64,000 nt of DNA from Dipteris shenzhenensis (taxonomy: Eukaryota; Polypodiophyta; Polypodiopsida; Gleicheniales). Positions 34,067-44,540 of the stretch are shown one piece after another. The notes under the pieces were generated by a model. It did no database searches, was not told the origin of the DNA, and saw nothing but the letters and a program-made list of their open reading frames with translations. The DNA lies in assembly GCA_047967505.1 (NCBI GenBank), contig CM106540.1. One strand, written 5' to 3'. The position numbers and the translations under genes were made by a program. How positions within the stretch are numbered: position 1 is the stretch's first letter; the number at the start of each line of letters is the position of its first letter.

Positions 34067-34129
34067 ATAACCTCAAAACATGATCATAATGACAACATTG
34101 CATAAGGCAGGGCTTAGTGGGATCCTATA

Positions 34130-34790
34130 AAACGAATTAATCGAGAGAATGGCCTTTTGGAAAATCGTGTGGTTGGCCTGATAAGTCGGAACACGTCACA
34201 ATATGTCGGAGAGAAAGGCAGCTGCTGATCAGTAGACACGGAGCCCCAAAAGATTAATGGTCGGAAAGCTATAGCAATGGCATTCATCTCAAGTTTCACT
34301 GCTTACTGATGATGACAAGAAGCAGACACAAGCGCGGCAAAGGGCATTGATGATATTTGGTCTGTATCAAGCAGGTAGATCGACCGTAGCAGCGATGTTT
34401 ATGAACCTCCAGCATGCTTGACGTGCATGCAGAAACATCCATCTTGATTCTTAAATATACAGCATTAGTAGCTCAGCGATGCTTTCCACGATTGCAGCTT
34501 TACACTCAGAGATCACACCACGATGGATGTTTCGAGGTCGAGTTCTTTCTGATCGGGGGATGAGTAGGATGATGATCCCGAGGATGTTTGGTGATGGACA
34601 CCCAAACAAAACGAGCTTCCATGCCTAAAGCTAAAAAGCAAAAGAAAAAGAATTCTCAAACTTTTTCTGGTCAAAACAAAAAGAAGGATGCGGATTCCAG
34701 AAGGACAGGCAGATGAAATTGGCCGATGGGGATGCTATCAAGTTGGGAAGCACGATGCAACTTGGACAGTGGAACAACGTGTGGACAGTC
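34130..34790 (+). repeat. Dispersed repeat, second copy (inverse of 12060-13130)
   Basis: Shares ordered blocks with the reverse complement of 12060-13130 (see that entry). It ends about 540 bp upstream of the expansin start codon, so it may sit inside that gene's promoter region. Confidence 0.7.
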
Positions 34791-35326
34791 GGCAAAACAG
34801 GTTTCTATTGTGAAAGATAATGAAGGGAACAAGCAAGGATGCAGAAAAAGGTACGGCGAGGGCGTTTAAGAAGATAAAGATGGGTAGATCATGTTATCCA
34901 GTACCCATGTTCCTGTCTGGCCTGTTTTAATTCTCATGGGGCCTGGCTGCCTCCTCCTGCCTTGGATGAGGATCCAAGAGAGGACCTCGAGCACAACTGC
35001 CAACATAAACGCCTCAGTAGACAAGCTTGTTTGCAAGAAAGCTTCGGCGTATGTAGCATAGCTTCACGTTCAGCAATTCCAGTAGCCTTTGCGGCTTCAA
35101 GCTCCAAAAGAATTGCAAAATTGACTTGCAAGTAACCATTAGTAGTGCTGCTGTCCTACAACCTTATCTCTGTTGCTAGCGTGCGTTGCAGCAATCCTGT
35201 GTGGTAATCATCTGTGTTATTGTTGGTCATGCATACCTGTTGAGCATATCGTTGTCGCTTGTAAAATATAATTTATTCTATGTCTTGGTTTTTAACATAT
35301 CTTGTTGCAATTGGAGTTGCAGATCA

Positions 35327-36308
35327 ATGGCGCAGGCCTTGAATCGGTTTTTGCCCGTCCTCCTCCTTTGTGGCTTCCTGCCAACGGTGCTTGCTGGATA
35401 CTACGGATGGGGCAACGCCCACGCGACTTACTATGGAGGAAGCGATGCCTCTGGCACCAACGGTATGGACGTCGCTTGGTCCAATTTGGAATTAGCCCTT
35501 TTCTTAATGCATTGCCGCATGAATTAATCCCTGACGACCTTACCTTTCATTTGCCGCGCGAATTCGCTGCAACAGATGGTGCCTGTGGATACGGGAACCA
35601 GATTTCTACTTACGGCACGCTTACCACAGCGCTGAGTGGCCCCCTCTTCGAGAGCGGTGCCGTTTGCGGAGCTTGCTTCCAAGTCAAATGCGCCAGCGGC
35701 GGCTGCCTGCCTGGACAGCCACCGATAGTGGTCACTGCTACCAATCTATGCCCCCAAGGAAGCAATGGCGGATGGTGCGACTCTCCCAAGGAGCATTTCG
35801 ATCTATCTGAACCAGCATTCTCGCGAATCGCTCGGATTCCTTACGGCCACGTTCCCATCCTCTACCGGAGGTAAACGACGGTGCTCTCACAGATTCTTCG
35901 AAACTTGACGATGCTTTCGCTTAGCTTGCAAATTCTTCGGCCCAACGCAGGTCTTCCAAGCTTCAGCTAATTTATACCTTCTGCTGCTCATCTTGTGCAC
36001 CCAGAGTGCCTTGCATCAAATCGGGTGGTGTGCATTTTACCGTGAACGGACACTCCTTCTTCAATCTGGTGCTCATCACCAACGTCGGAGGCGCTGGGAG
36101 CGTGGTCTCCGTTGCGATCAAAGGCTCCAACACCGGATGGAGACGAATGGAAAGAAACTGGGGTCAGAACTGGCAAGACGGAAGCAATCTCTGCGGGCAA
36201 AGCCTGTCGTTCCAAGTCACAACTAGCGACGGGAGGACGCTTACGTCCTATAACGTCGCCCCAGCGTATTGGCAATTCGGCCAAACCTTTGCGGGGAAAC
36301 AATTCTAA
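35327..36308 (+). CDS. EXPA: Alpha-expansin, three exons
   Basis: Expansins loosen the cell wall by slipping cellulose-xyloglucan contacts at acid pH; they are secreted. Exons 35327-35462, 35576-35870 and 36005-36308 (introns of 113 and 134 bp, both GT...AG) join in frame to 244 residues, typical for the family. Residues 1-23 form a signal peptide ([19 protein letters not shown] ...), followed by [20 protein letters not shown] and DGACGYGN. The double-psi barrel domain has the expected Cys series (CGACFQVKC) and the HFD motif at about residues 119-121 ([10 protein letters not shown]). The C-terminal binding domain carries [29 protein letters not shown] and the end [14 protein letters not shown]. 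The chosen ATG lies just after a possible 3' splice site (ggagttgcagatcaATGG), so a 5' UTR intron is possible; a longer in-frame start at 35186 would spoil the signal peptide. The gene appears intact. Confidence 0.92.
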
Positions 36309-36480
36309 AATCAGTAGGTCTATCGATAGATCGATGCTTGCATGCATGCACGTCTCTACAATCTGCAAAGCAGAACGTCTAGATATGCAAAGCTTTTCGC
36401 GGGAAAGCAAAATTCGAGTGAAATCAGTAGATCTATCGATAGATCGATGCTTGCATGCATGCAAATCTCAAAGAGGAACG
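36284..36480 (+). repeat. 113 bp tandem duplication at the expansin 3' end
   Basis: The last codons and first 3' UTR bases (tttgcggggaaacaattct ... atcagtaggtctatcgatag) recur about 113 bp downstream (ttttcgcgggaaagcaaaat ... atcagtagatctatcgatag). Each copy contains the palindrome atctatcgatagat (tctatcgatagat in copy 1) and tgcttgcatgcatgca, which includes the RY-type CATGCATG element. Confidence 0.75.
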
Positions 36481-36526
36481 CTTAGATTTGCAAATGTAAA
36501 TGTCAAAATGTGCGCGAAGATCTGGC

Positions 36527-36573
36527 AGTCTGTTGATCAACAACCTGTTGATCAACAACTTGTTTATCAACTT
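36527..36573. repeat. Three tandem 16 bp palindromic units
   Basis: tgttgatcaacaacc-type units (two exact gttgatcaac palindromes and one gtttatcaac variant) in a row about 220 bp downstream of the expansin stop codon. Confidence 0.7.
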
Positions 36574-36889
36574 CAATCTTTAAGATACAAATTGTTTATG
36601 TTTATGGGATTTGCTGGTTTCTCAGGTGATGGATTATATATCTGAGGTGGCAGCTGACTCAGCAGCCACCCATTTGCGTGGGAAATTAAGGGAGTTCCTC
36701 TTTCCACATGTTAGATGCGGCTTATTGGATGCGTTCTTTGGCTAAATTTTTTGGCCTGTCATGGAAGGATAGGTCTTAGTAATTAAATTGGGATTTAGAA
36801 TCTACTCGAGTCTCAATCGAGTCTTTCATACTGTCCTCACAAGACCTTACTTTTCTCGAGTTTCACTCTAGTCCTCCATACTATCCTCG

Positions 36890-36894
<5 letters not shown>

Positions 36895-36932
<38 letters not shown>
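36895..36932. repeat. (TC)n microsatellite
   Basis: About 18 uninterrupted TC/CT dinucleotides. Confidence 0.95.
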
Positions 36933-36935
<3 letters not shown>

Positions 36936-36939
36936 GGTG

Positions 36940-38625
36940 AACATCCAAAACTCAACCACATTAAATTCAAAATTGGCTATAGGACATACCCATTGAATTA
37001 ATTCACCTTGTTTCTTTGGTTGGTGAGACGAGACCCAAATTTACAACTTTTAGTAAAAAAGAACAGGCCTTGACCAAAGCTCCTACACAATTGAGGGTTT
37101 GCCGTTATCTCATATTGCGTACACATCCTACATGAGGTTATTGCTCTTTGATCGACCTTGTAGAGCGAGCACTCAGCACACACATTCAGCTTCCTATCAA
37201 ACACTAACTAATTCCTAGTTTACCATAATGCAAATACCCCACAAGCTCTAATGATGGGAAAAATCGTGCAAGGCTGAAAGGGAACACAGCCATCACCATT
37301 ATTAAACTTTTCATTCTTAAGGCCTAAGACACTATCCAATTTACTACATAATTTTGCAACATATGCGATGAGTTCTTACCTTGATTAAGGACTCTTTCCT
37401 TCACCATAAGTGTAGCTCATTGCATATCTCAAGTCAAATCTCAAAATTGAAATCTTATCACTAGGTAAGGACTCAAGGTAAGGACCTTGAGGATATAACT
37501 TGACTATTCCTCTACTCCGACTACCTATTCAATCAACATAGGACTAAGTGCTCTTCAAAAAAAGAGATCAAAGAACAATTGAATAAAGCATAAACCATAT
37601 TAAAATAACAACCATGAAACTTATTATAATTACATTTTGTTAGTCTACATTATCATGGTACTTAAGGACAAGTCCTTTCTGGTTATTTGAAATTTATAAA
37701 TAAGTCAAAATCAAATCATGTCTTTAAATTGAATGATCCTTTTTTTTTAATTTATTTTAATCAAACCTAAATAACATATTATTAGCTTATTTATTTATTT
37801 ATTTTTACCATCTATCATGTTCATGGAAAACTAGTGCTACTCTCAAAGATAAAGGAAGCATACCTTTTGATAAGATTCATATGGGACTCGTATACCATAT
37901 TGAAATAGTTACCAAGCCATGAATCACATTTTAATTACTATTTTTTAGTTTATTAAACCTATGCTTTTGTAGAGCATCACGAGTTTGAATCATCATTACT
38001 TAAGAATAAAAAAAGTAGATTCCTTAGTGTGGTTTGGAATTAACCATCTATTTCATACTAAGCATTATGAAGAAGGTATTATCAAGGAAATTTTCAATGA
38101 AGAGCCATGATAATAGAAATTTGAATTAAGAAAGAAACAACCTCAACAAATGGGGCTACGATGATCAATTGGCTTAAAGAGATGACTTGAGCGAATAGGC
38201 ATGCTACTCAGTTATCAACATATCTCTGTGATAGTTACGAGAAAATCTTTAGATTTTAATGGAGAAAAAGAAAGAACTTAGGATCATTGAATAGACTATC
38301 ATCAATTAATTAGACTTGACCTTATTAAAACAAAAAAGTAGAGAGGAAATCAACCTTCATGAGATGAGGTTGAAGATAAATTCCTTTATGAAGAGATGGT
38401 AACTATGCTCATGCACATGTTTATAAATTCCTCCTTACTACATCCATTTAACCCTCTGAGGTAGAGCTAGTGTCCTCATCACTTGATCATGTTTCTCTAG
38501 TTCACTATCTTTCATTTTAGCATCTTCATCTTCTCTTGCTATTCTCTTCCACTTACTAGCTTATGTACCTTCTCTAAAGGGTGCAAGTAGGTTAATGTGC
38601 TATTAATTTGTGCTTGTAATCACAT
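36940..38625. other. AT-rich spacer, no gene recognised
   Basis: Only short frames, high A+T, stop codons frequent in all frames. Several gcttatttatttatttattt-like runs near 37785. No transposon protein block found. Confidence 0.45.
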
Positions 38626-38949
38626 TTCACTACAAGGCATAGGCCCTTTTCCGACGGTTACGCACCGATGTTTAGCACGCATGGGACGCTAATCGTCAGT
38701 ATGCAAAGCGGGCTTAAAAAGTGTCGCTATATAGTGACACTTGCCAGACTTGTATAAGGTCGTTATATAGCGATGTTTTACAGAGAGTGTTTTTTCCCAT
38801 ATTGATCTTTAAAGATAGTTTTACCCAATGACAAAAAAAATTTCTTTTCATACATGTTTGATCCTTTGAAAGAATAAAAGTATAAGAGCATGTACTTCAA
38901 GTTTGAAGCTCATATATTCATGTCCACGTTTGAGACTTGGCTTCAAAGA

Positions 38950-39945
38950 CTAGTGCGCCTCTATCTCCAACTCTATACTGAGTTGATCTCCTATATCATC
39001 ATCGTACTCTGGCATCGTACATTCACCATAGACTTGATCATCTTCTTCAATAAAGTTGGGTGATTCTTGATGATCGTCATCTTCTTCCTCAATATCGTGA
39101 TCTCCATCTTCCTCCCGTATGATATCATTATGCACATCTTCCTCTTGGCTCATATTGTGATCTTCATCTTCTTCTCTAAATCCATCTAGATCAATTGGAT
39201 TCGGCCTTGGTAGTGGCATCTCCATATCCACATCTCTATCTTAAAAAATTTGCTTACTTCGTGGTGCAACTTGGATCACGTACCACCATCTTGGATCAGA
39301 ACGATCCGGATGAAAAATCACCTATATTGAAGATGGGTGCCAAATGCCATCAATTATATGAAACTATGCTTAAGTACATGTACCAATTGATATTTAAAAA
39401 CGAAAGATTCAATTAATTAAATCATTAGTATGCACCTGCTCACAATGCTCGAGAAGGACAAAGACTGTCGTCAATAGTTCTAAACCATTTTACATCAAGA
39501 ATGAAAATACTAAATCGTCTGAAATCAATTTCATAGATTTTGTATATGATCCCACAATAATCCGACTGCGAGGAGAGAAGATTAGTATCCGAAGCACTTG
39601 TTCGGCTATCTTGTGTAAAGTTAGCCATGACTCCACAATCATACGTGACTCTTTGAATCGATGTATTCCACACAAAAATGTCATTGGTATGTCTAGGAGC
39701 TTTGGAAATATCAAAGACCCACACTCTTGTCCATAAGATCTATAACTCCTTTATCAAAGGTACCATGTACACGGCCTCATACTCGAACATCACGTGCATT
39801 GCCCCTAAAAATAGAATCCATCATGTCCACCATATCCTCATCATCATTTGGCACATCCGGGAGACAATACTTCTCAAAGTGTGAAGGTATATGCACACCA
39901 CCCTCCTCATCCAATCACAACACAAAATGCAAGGAAATCCATTAA
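38950..39945 (-). pseudogene. CACTA-associated protein C-terminus (DUF4216-like and acidic tail)
   Basis: Minus-strand blocks: NDDEDMVDMMDSIF (about 39830-39870), FPKLLDIPMTFLCG, QSDYCGIIYKIYEIDFRRFS followed by IFILDVKWFR (39490-39600), then HPDRSDPRWWYVIQVAPRSK (about 39250-39310) and a highly acidic tail, MDMEMPLPRPNPIDLDGFRE through repeated EED/HD residues, ending 38950. YYGVI...L.Y...VLFKC.WF and DP.W..V..V.PR are the landmarks of DUF4216, which sits C-terminal to the TNP2 transposase in plant CACTA elements. At least three frame changes and a stop separate the blocks. Confidence 0.65.
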
Positions 39946-40004
39946 GATCCAAAAAATAGCCACCCATGAGCTCCTCCCCTCTCTTCTTAGATCAAGTGCC
40001 CTGA

Positions 40005-40230
40005 ACCGTAGCTATATAGCGATGTTTTGCCATGTTTCGTCGCTATATAGTGACGCTTTTAGGGTATAAGTATATAGCGATACTTTTAGGGTTAAGTGTT
40101 GCTGTATAGCGACACTTAGGATTAAGTGTCGCTATATAGCAACACTTTTAGGATATGAGTGTCGCTATATAGCAACACTTTTAGGATATAAGTGTCGCTA
40201 TATAACGACTAACCAGTGTCGCTATATAGT
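40005..40230. repeat. CACTA sub-terminal repeats
   Basis: About nine copies of the imperfect palindrome (a/t)gtgtcgctatatag(c/t)gaca, spaced 20-45 bp and often followed by cttttaggat(a/t)taa. In known CACTA elements such sub-terminal motifs bind the TnpA-type protein. Confidence 0.75.
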
Positions 40231-40239
40231 GACGTTGAG

Positions 40240-41310
40240 GGACAAAAACCCAAAACCCTACACGATGCTGTCTTTCACATCTCTATTGCAAGAAAAGCAA
40301 AAATCTCTCCTCCCATGCTTTCCTTCTCTATTCGGCGACCTCACTTTCCTCCTCTATTCCCCACACTCCTCACCCCTACCAAGCTCCTCTCCCATTGACA
40401 CTTGTGCTCCCTCTCCACCCTTCTCCCTCTCTACTTGTGTGAAAGAAAGTTTTTCAAGAAGGTGTGTCTCTTTAAGCAATGTAGGTTCATTTTTTGTGAG
40501 ATTTCATTTTGTGAGAGTTGAAACATGTTTCTCTTTGCATTGCTAAGCCTATGTACTAATTTTCATGCTTGGTTTTCAGAGATTAAAGACAAAAAACGAG
40601 ATTTACTCTTCTCTTTTTGGTATTTCTCTTCTTCCTCTTTCCCTTCCTTTCATGCTTTCTCCTTGTTTGTAAGCTTACGCTTGTCCCCTCAATCCAATCC
40701 CTTTGGAAAGTTGCTTCTTCAAACTCTTTCTTCCTCTAACTAGTTATCTGAAAAATGGTATGTTTCCTCTCTTTTGTAGGGCCAATCCACGAAACACAGA
40801 GTGGGACTTTTTCAGGTAAGAAAGTGCTTCCTCTTTTTTCCTTTTTTTGTTTCCGTTATATGCATTGGTTTGCAGCTAGCGCTTTAAGTGCTAGCTACAG
40901 TGTTGGGCGTAGGAACCCTTTCTTCTCCTCTCTTCTCTTATTCCCTCTTCTTTATCTCTTTTCCTCTTTTCCTCCCTCTTTCCCCCCTCTTTCCCTCCCT
41001 CTCTTATTTCCTCTTCTTCCTCTCTTTTCTTCTTTTCCTCTCTCTTTTTTCATTCTCTTTTCCCCTCTTCCTTCCTCTTCCTTCTCTTCTTTTCCCCTCT
41101 CTTATTTCCTCTCTTTCATCCTCTTTTCTCTTCATTTCATAAGCATATGCATTTGCCTATGCTTATGCTCATATGCTTATGCTTATGCTTATGCATGAGC
41201 ATATGCTCATATGCTCATATGCTTTTCCCCTCTTTTTTTTCCTTCTCTTTTTCCCTCTTCCTTCTCTTCTTTCCCCCTCTCTTATTTCCTCTCTTTCATC
41301 ATCTTTTCTC
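40240..41310. repeat. Pyrimidine-rich low-complexity region with dispersed repeat copy 2
   Basis: 40505-40603 is the second copy of the dispersed repeat at 27792. 40900-41310 is mostly CT-rich (ttcctctctttcatcctctt blocks occurring twice, near 41105 and 41286), with an ATGCTT/ATGCTCAT-type microsatellite at 41140-41222. Frames of Leu/Phe/Ser/Pro are artefacts. Confidence 0.6.
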
Positions 41311-41312
41311 CA

Positions 41313-41657
41313 TGAAGAGAGTGGGAGAGAAGTAAATAGTCTCACTTGCAGCTTTCTCACATACACAATGAGGGAATACACACAAAGGTGGAGGCTGAAA
41401 ACAGTTTTCCTCTTCTTAGTTGTGTAAAACCAAAAGAAGTCTCTCTAAGTACAAAAGGAATAGATGAACCCTATATGTGGGTCTCAAACCAAACTCAGCT
41501 AGCCTAGGTGGCATACTAACTGAGCCACTAATTGGAGTACATAAAGATAGCTGTCATCCAGCTATTATTCATGGGCGGTGTACCAACCGCATCTGTAGCT
41601 AACAAGTCGGTGACATAAATGCACAACGGTCACTCTAGCATATCAAGAGTGGAGCTT
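41313..41657 (-). repeat. 3' LTR, truncated at its 5' end
   Basis: Matches 44541-44886 closely. It lacks the first ~13 bases (TGTTGAGATATCG) and the polypurine tract, removed by the deletion that fuses RT to LTR. Its end reads catgaagag where the 5' LTR has tgtgaagag. Confidence 0.85.
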
Positions 41658-42206
41658 CTGATGTAAAGACCATCCCTTTGATGCAGCCATAGCAATGACT
41701 GCTCTTATAGTTGCCATCCTTGCAACCGGACTGAATGTTTCTTCATAATCAATGCCATATGTCTGTGCATACCCCTTGATAACTAATCTTGCCTTGTATC
41801 TGCTCATAGAACCATCTACATTGTGCTTCACCTTATAAACCCACTTACAGCCAATTGCATTCTTGTCTTTAGGCAAAGGCACCAATTCCCATGTAGCATT
41901 TGCTTCCAAGGCATCCATTTCTTCATCCATGGCTTTCTCCCATTTTTCTTTTCCCATGGCTTGCTCAAAAGAAGTGGGTTCTAGCTCATGTATCACTTTG
42001 ACCATATAGGCATAGTGAATGGTTGTAAGTCCATCATATTTCAGCCTATCCACAGGATACTTAACTCTAGTAGACCTATGCAAGATAGGCTCACTACCGG
42101 GTGCTCTCAAAACATCCCTTATCTTCCTTACTCCAGGTGTAACAATAGAAGGAATACCCAACTCATCGTCAAGGCTCTGTTCTGAGCCATTAGATTCACC
42201 ATCCAC
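41643..42206 (-). pseudogene. Copia reverse transcriptase, N-terminal part fused to LTR
   Basis: Open frame with RSTRVKYPVDRLKYDGL, SFEQAMGKEKWEKAMDEEMD, LEANATWELVPLPKDKNAIG, CKWVYKVKHNVDGSMSRYKA, RLVIKGYAQTYGIDYEETFS and PVARMATIRAVIAMAASKGW, i.e. the finger region of RVT_2. It stops at LHQ, just before the palm motif with the first catalytic Asp, and runs straight into LTR sequence (agctccactc) at 41657. Confidence 0.88.
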
Positions 42207-42263
42207 TTAAGAATGACCTGCATTCACATCAACCATGGGCTGATCTACTTTCTCTTTTCCTTT

Positions 42264-42497
42264 TCATGATACTTGCATACCATACACCCAAACTTTTTTG
42301 TTGTAGTCATCAATAAAAGTGACAAAATAATGACAGCCTCCAATAGATGCAGCTTTAGTAGTCCACACATCAGAGTGGATTAATTCCAATGGCCTCTTAC
42401 TCTCTTGAACATGTCTAGGAAATGGTTTCCTTGCCTGTTTTCCAAATTGACAGGCTTCACATACCTTACGCATTTCTGCAACCTTGAACTTAGGCAA
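42264..42497 (-). pseudogene. Copia integrase, N-terminal half only
   Basis: MRKVCEACQFGKQARKPFPR (CC half of the HHCC finger), ELIHSDVWTTKAASIGGCHYFVT and FIDDYNKKVWVY (first catalytic Asp in HSDVW). The sequence then jumps to MQVS-stop and a linker normally found after the integrase, so the second Asp and the Glu of DDE have been deleted. Confidence 0.85.
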
Positions 42498-42746
42498 TCC
42501 TGCAACAATATTTTGGGCGTGCAGTAATTTAAGTCATTGTACATTAACATGACCAATGCGTTTATGCTAGATATCAACATCTGCAACTACACCGGTCCCA
42601 TGTGCAAACATTGATGCACTCAATTCAGGCATGTCCGTATCCAACATAAACATCCTACCCTTCTTCTTCCCTTTTGCTATCAAGCGACCTTTATTTTTCA
42701 TATCCTCAACAAAGCATCCATGAGGATTAAATCTGACCTACAAGCC

Positions 42747-43160
42747 CTACTCAACCATTTGACCAACAGAAACCAGGTTCTTGGTGATATTCGGAACATG
42801 AAATACACCAGACAGGTATTTCTTTTTCCCATCCTGCATAGACAAAGAAATTTTACCAATCTGCACAATAGGATGTGCAGTATCATCACCAGTCTCCACA
42901 AATCTTGGTCGTTCCATTTTCCTTGCATCCTGCATCCATTCTGCATGACCTGTCATGTGGTTTGATGCACCTGAGTCAACATACCACATATCATTGCATT
43001 CTTCTACACTTGTCACAGAATTAGTCATGTGCTGCACCATAAACAAATACTCATTTTTGTCATCACCCTGTCTACTAGAGGATGCATAATTGCCTTGCTG
43101 CAATTTTCCATTCATAATGTCATTCTGCTTTTTATAGCAGTCTTTAGCCACATGACCCAT
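42747..43160 (-). pseudogene. Copia zinc knuckle and protease
   Basis: A 137-codon open frame: GHVAKDCYKKQND (end of the CCHC knuckle), then MWYVDSGASNHMT with the retropepsin active site DSG, and YLSGVFHVPNITKNLVSVGQ, the flap/end of the domain. The active site is intact, but the frame is separated from gag upstream by shifts. Confidence 0.85.
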
Positions 43161-43535
43161 TTTACCACATTAGTAGCATTCAACATTGCTCTTTGCATTT
43201 TGGTCTCTCTACCATCCACCACGATGTCTTTGGCTCCCCTGCCTCTAAGGTTACCACGTCCTCCTCCATAGGACTGGTTTTCTTGAATTTGCTGCATATT
43301 TTGATTTCTGCCATGGCCTCCAGATCAGCCTGCTCTACCTCTACCTCTACCTCTTCCAGCATTTGAGTAGAAGATAGTTTCTTTTGAAGTTCCTCCTGAA
43401 GAAGATGCACCACCGTTTCTCTGCTCTTCAGAAATTAGAAGAGCAATCAACTCCTCAAAATCAAGAAATTTTTCACGAACGGCAATGGATGAAACTGTGC
43501 ATAATTCTTTCCTAGACCATTCAAGGTCACAGAAA

Positions 43536-43994
43536 CTAAATCATCATCTCCACTGGCGACCCAATGGAGGCAAGTGCATCTGCAATCTTCTTCACCTTCA
43601 TGTGGTAGTCATTGATGCTCATATTTTCTCTTTGCACAATATACAACTCCTTGAGATGCATTTTCCTGGCTTGCGTATTTGTGCTGTACATTTTTCTCAA
43701 AGTATCCCACTCCTCCTTCGACATGCTTGCATCCTGAATATGCATAATCATAGAATCTGAAATACTGATAGACAGCCAATACATAACTTTTCTGGCTCTC
43801 TCATGCCATCCTTTAAATGCTTGCAACTCCTGTTGATTGGGAACATTAGGAATAACTGGTTCTTGTTCAGCTCCAGTAATGAACTCCCAATAGCCTTTTC
43901 CCTTAAGGAAATTCGTCATTCTAAACTTCCATGCTTGGAAGTTGTTCTTGTTAAGCTTTTCAGTGACTATCTTTGAAAGAGCATTAGACGCCAT
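43536..43994 (-). CDS. Copia gag (UBN2-type) N-terminal part
   Basis: An open 152-codon frame starting MASNALSKIVTEKLNKNNFQ, with NNFQAWKFRMTNFLKGKGYW, EEWDTLRKMYSTNTQARKMH, LKELYIVQRENMSINDYHMK and KKIADALASIGSPV. These are the capsid landmarks of plant copia gag (gag_pre/UBN2 families). The frame is lost at about 43536; continuing blocks in other frames (DDLVSVTLNGLG, then a zinc knuckle CYxCGKMGHVAKDC near 43130-43175 with one Cys-adjacent stop) show the protein once went on. Forms the virus-like particle in intact elements. Confidence 0.8.
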   Translation of the reverse strand: MASNALSKIVTEKLNKNNFQAWKFRMTNFLKGKGYWEFITGAEQEPVIPNVPNQQELQAFKGWHERARKVMYWLSISISDSMIMHIQDASMSKEEWDTLRKMYSTNTQARKMHLKELYIVQRENMSINDYHMKVKKIADALASIGSPVEMMI

Positions 43995-44528
43995 TACAGA
44001 ACACTACAAAAATATTATGTCACTGCAAAAGCCACAACTTCTGCCTCATAAGGGCAAATCTGCAAAACTGACGAAAGTGGTATTTGACCACACAGTCACT
44101 TCCTAGTGACGATTTTGCATCAATAGGCAATAAGAATGATTCTATCACTCCCAATATCTCTGTGCATAGGCATACGGTGCAATTTCTATAGTAACTTTTC
44201 ACCAACTTGCTGAACAATGGTCGCATAGCAAAAACAGGGCACTTTTCTGAGTGCCTGCGAAAAACTTCCACCAGCAAAATGGGCCCCGAAATGGCCTCAA
44301 ATCAAAAAAATAATGTCATCGAGGGCTTTTCACATGCTCGCAGCATATACTACCCTCTCGCCACACCGTGAAGGGTGTCCCAATCTGAGACAATGCCCTC
44401 TTGCACTTTCCAGCTATGCTACCTGCAGAGATTTTGCTCCCAAACTCGAAAAAGGAAAGCAACACTAATCCTCTTACCAAGACACCGCAAACTCGGTTTG
44501 CTTCCTTGAGCTCCTTACCATGAACCGA

Positions 44529-44540
44529 GCTCTGATACCA
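44529..44540 (-). promoter_or_regulatory. Primer-binding site (initiator-Met tRNA)
   Basis: The minus strand reads TGGTATCAGAGC immediately downstream of the LTR end, the complement of the 3' end of plant initiator methionine tRNA, the usual primer for copia elements. Confidence 0.92.

Larger units (their letters stand above)
38628..40240 (-). mobile_element. CACTA (EnSpm) element, internally deleted; right end unclear
   Basis: The left terminus reads CACTACAAGG at 38628, preceded by ttt (candidate 3 bp target duplication). Sub-terminal repeats built on the imperfect palindrome gtgtcgctatatagcgacac occur at 38718-38780 and about nine times at 40005-40230. A minus-strand gene remnant between them matches the C-terminal part of CACTA transposase proteins. 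No CTTGTAGTG end is seen after 40240, so the right terminus is lost or diverged. The TNP2 catalytic region is missing. Confidence 0.7.

Noticed and set aside
35186-35527. Longer expansin N-terminus starting at 35186
   Set aside because: Would place more than 40 extra residues before a good signal peptide; a 3' splice-site-like sequence just before 35327 indicates that the upstream part is intron or UTR.
35988-36464. 158-codon minus-strand frame opposite the expansin
   Set aside because: Antisense shadow of expansin exon 3 and the tandem-duplicated 3' end.
36112-36645. 177-codon plus-strand frame overlapping expansin exon 3
   Set aside because: Different frame from the expansin; no motif, includes the tandem 3' UTR duplication.
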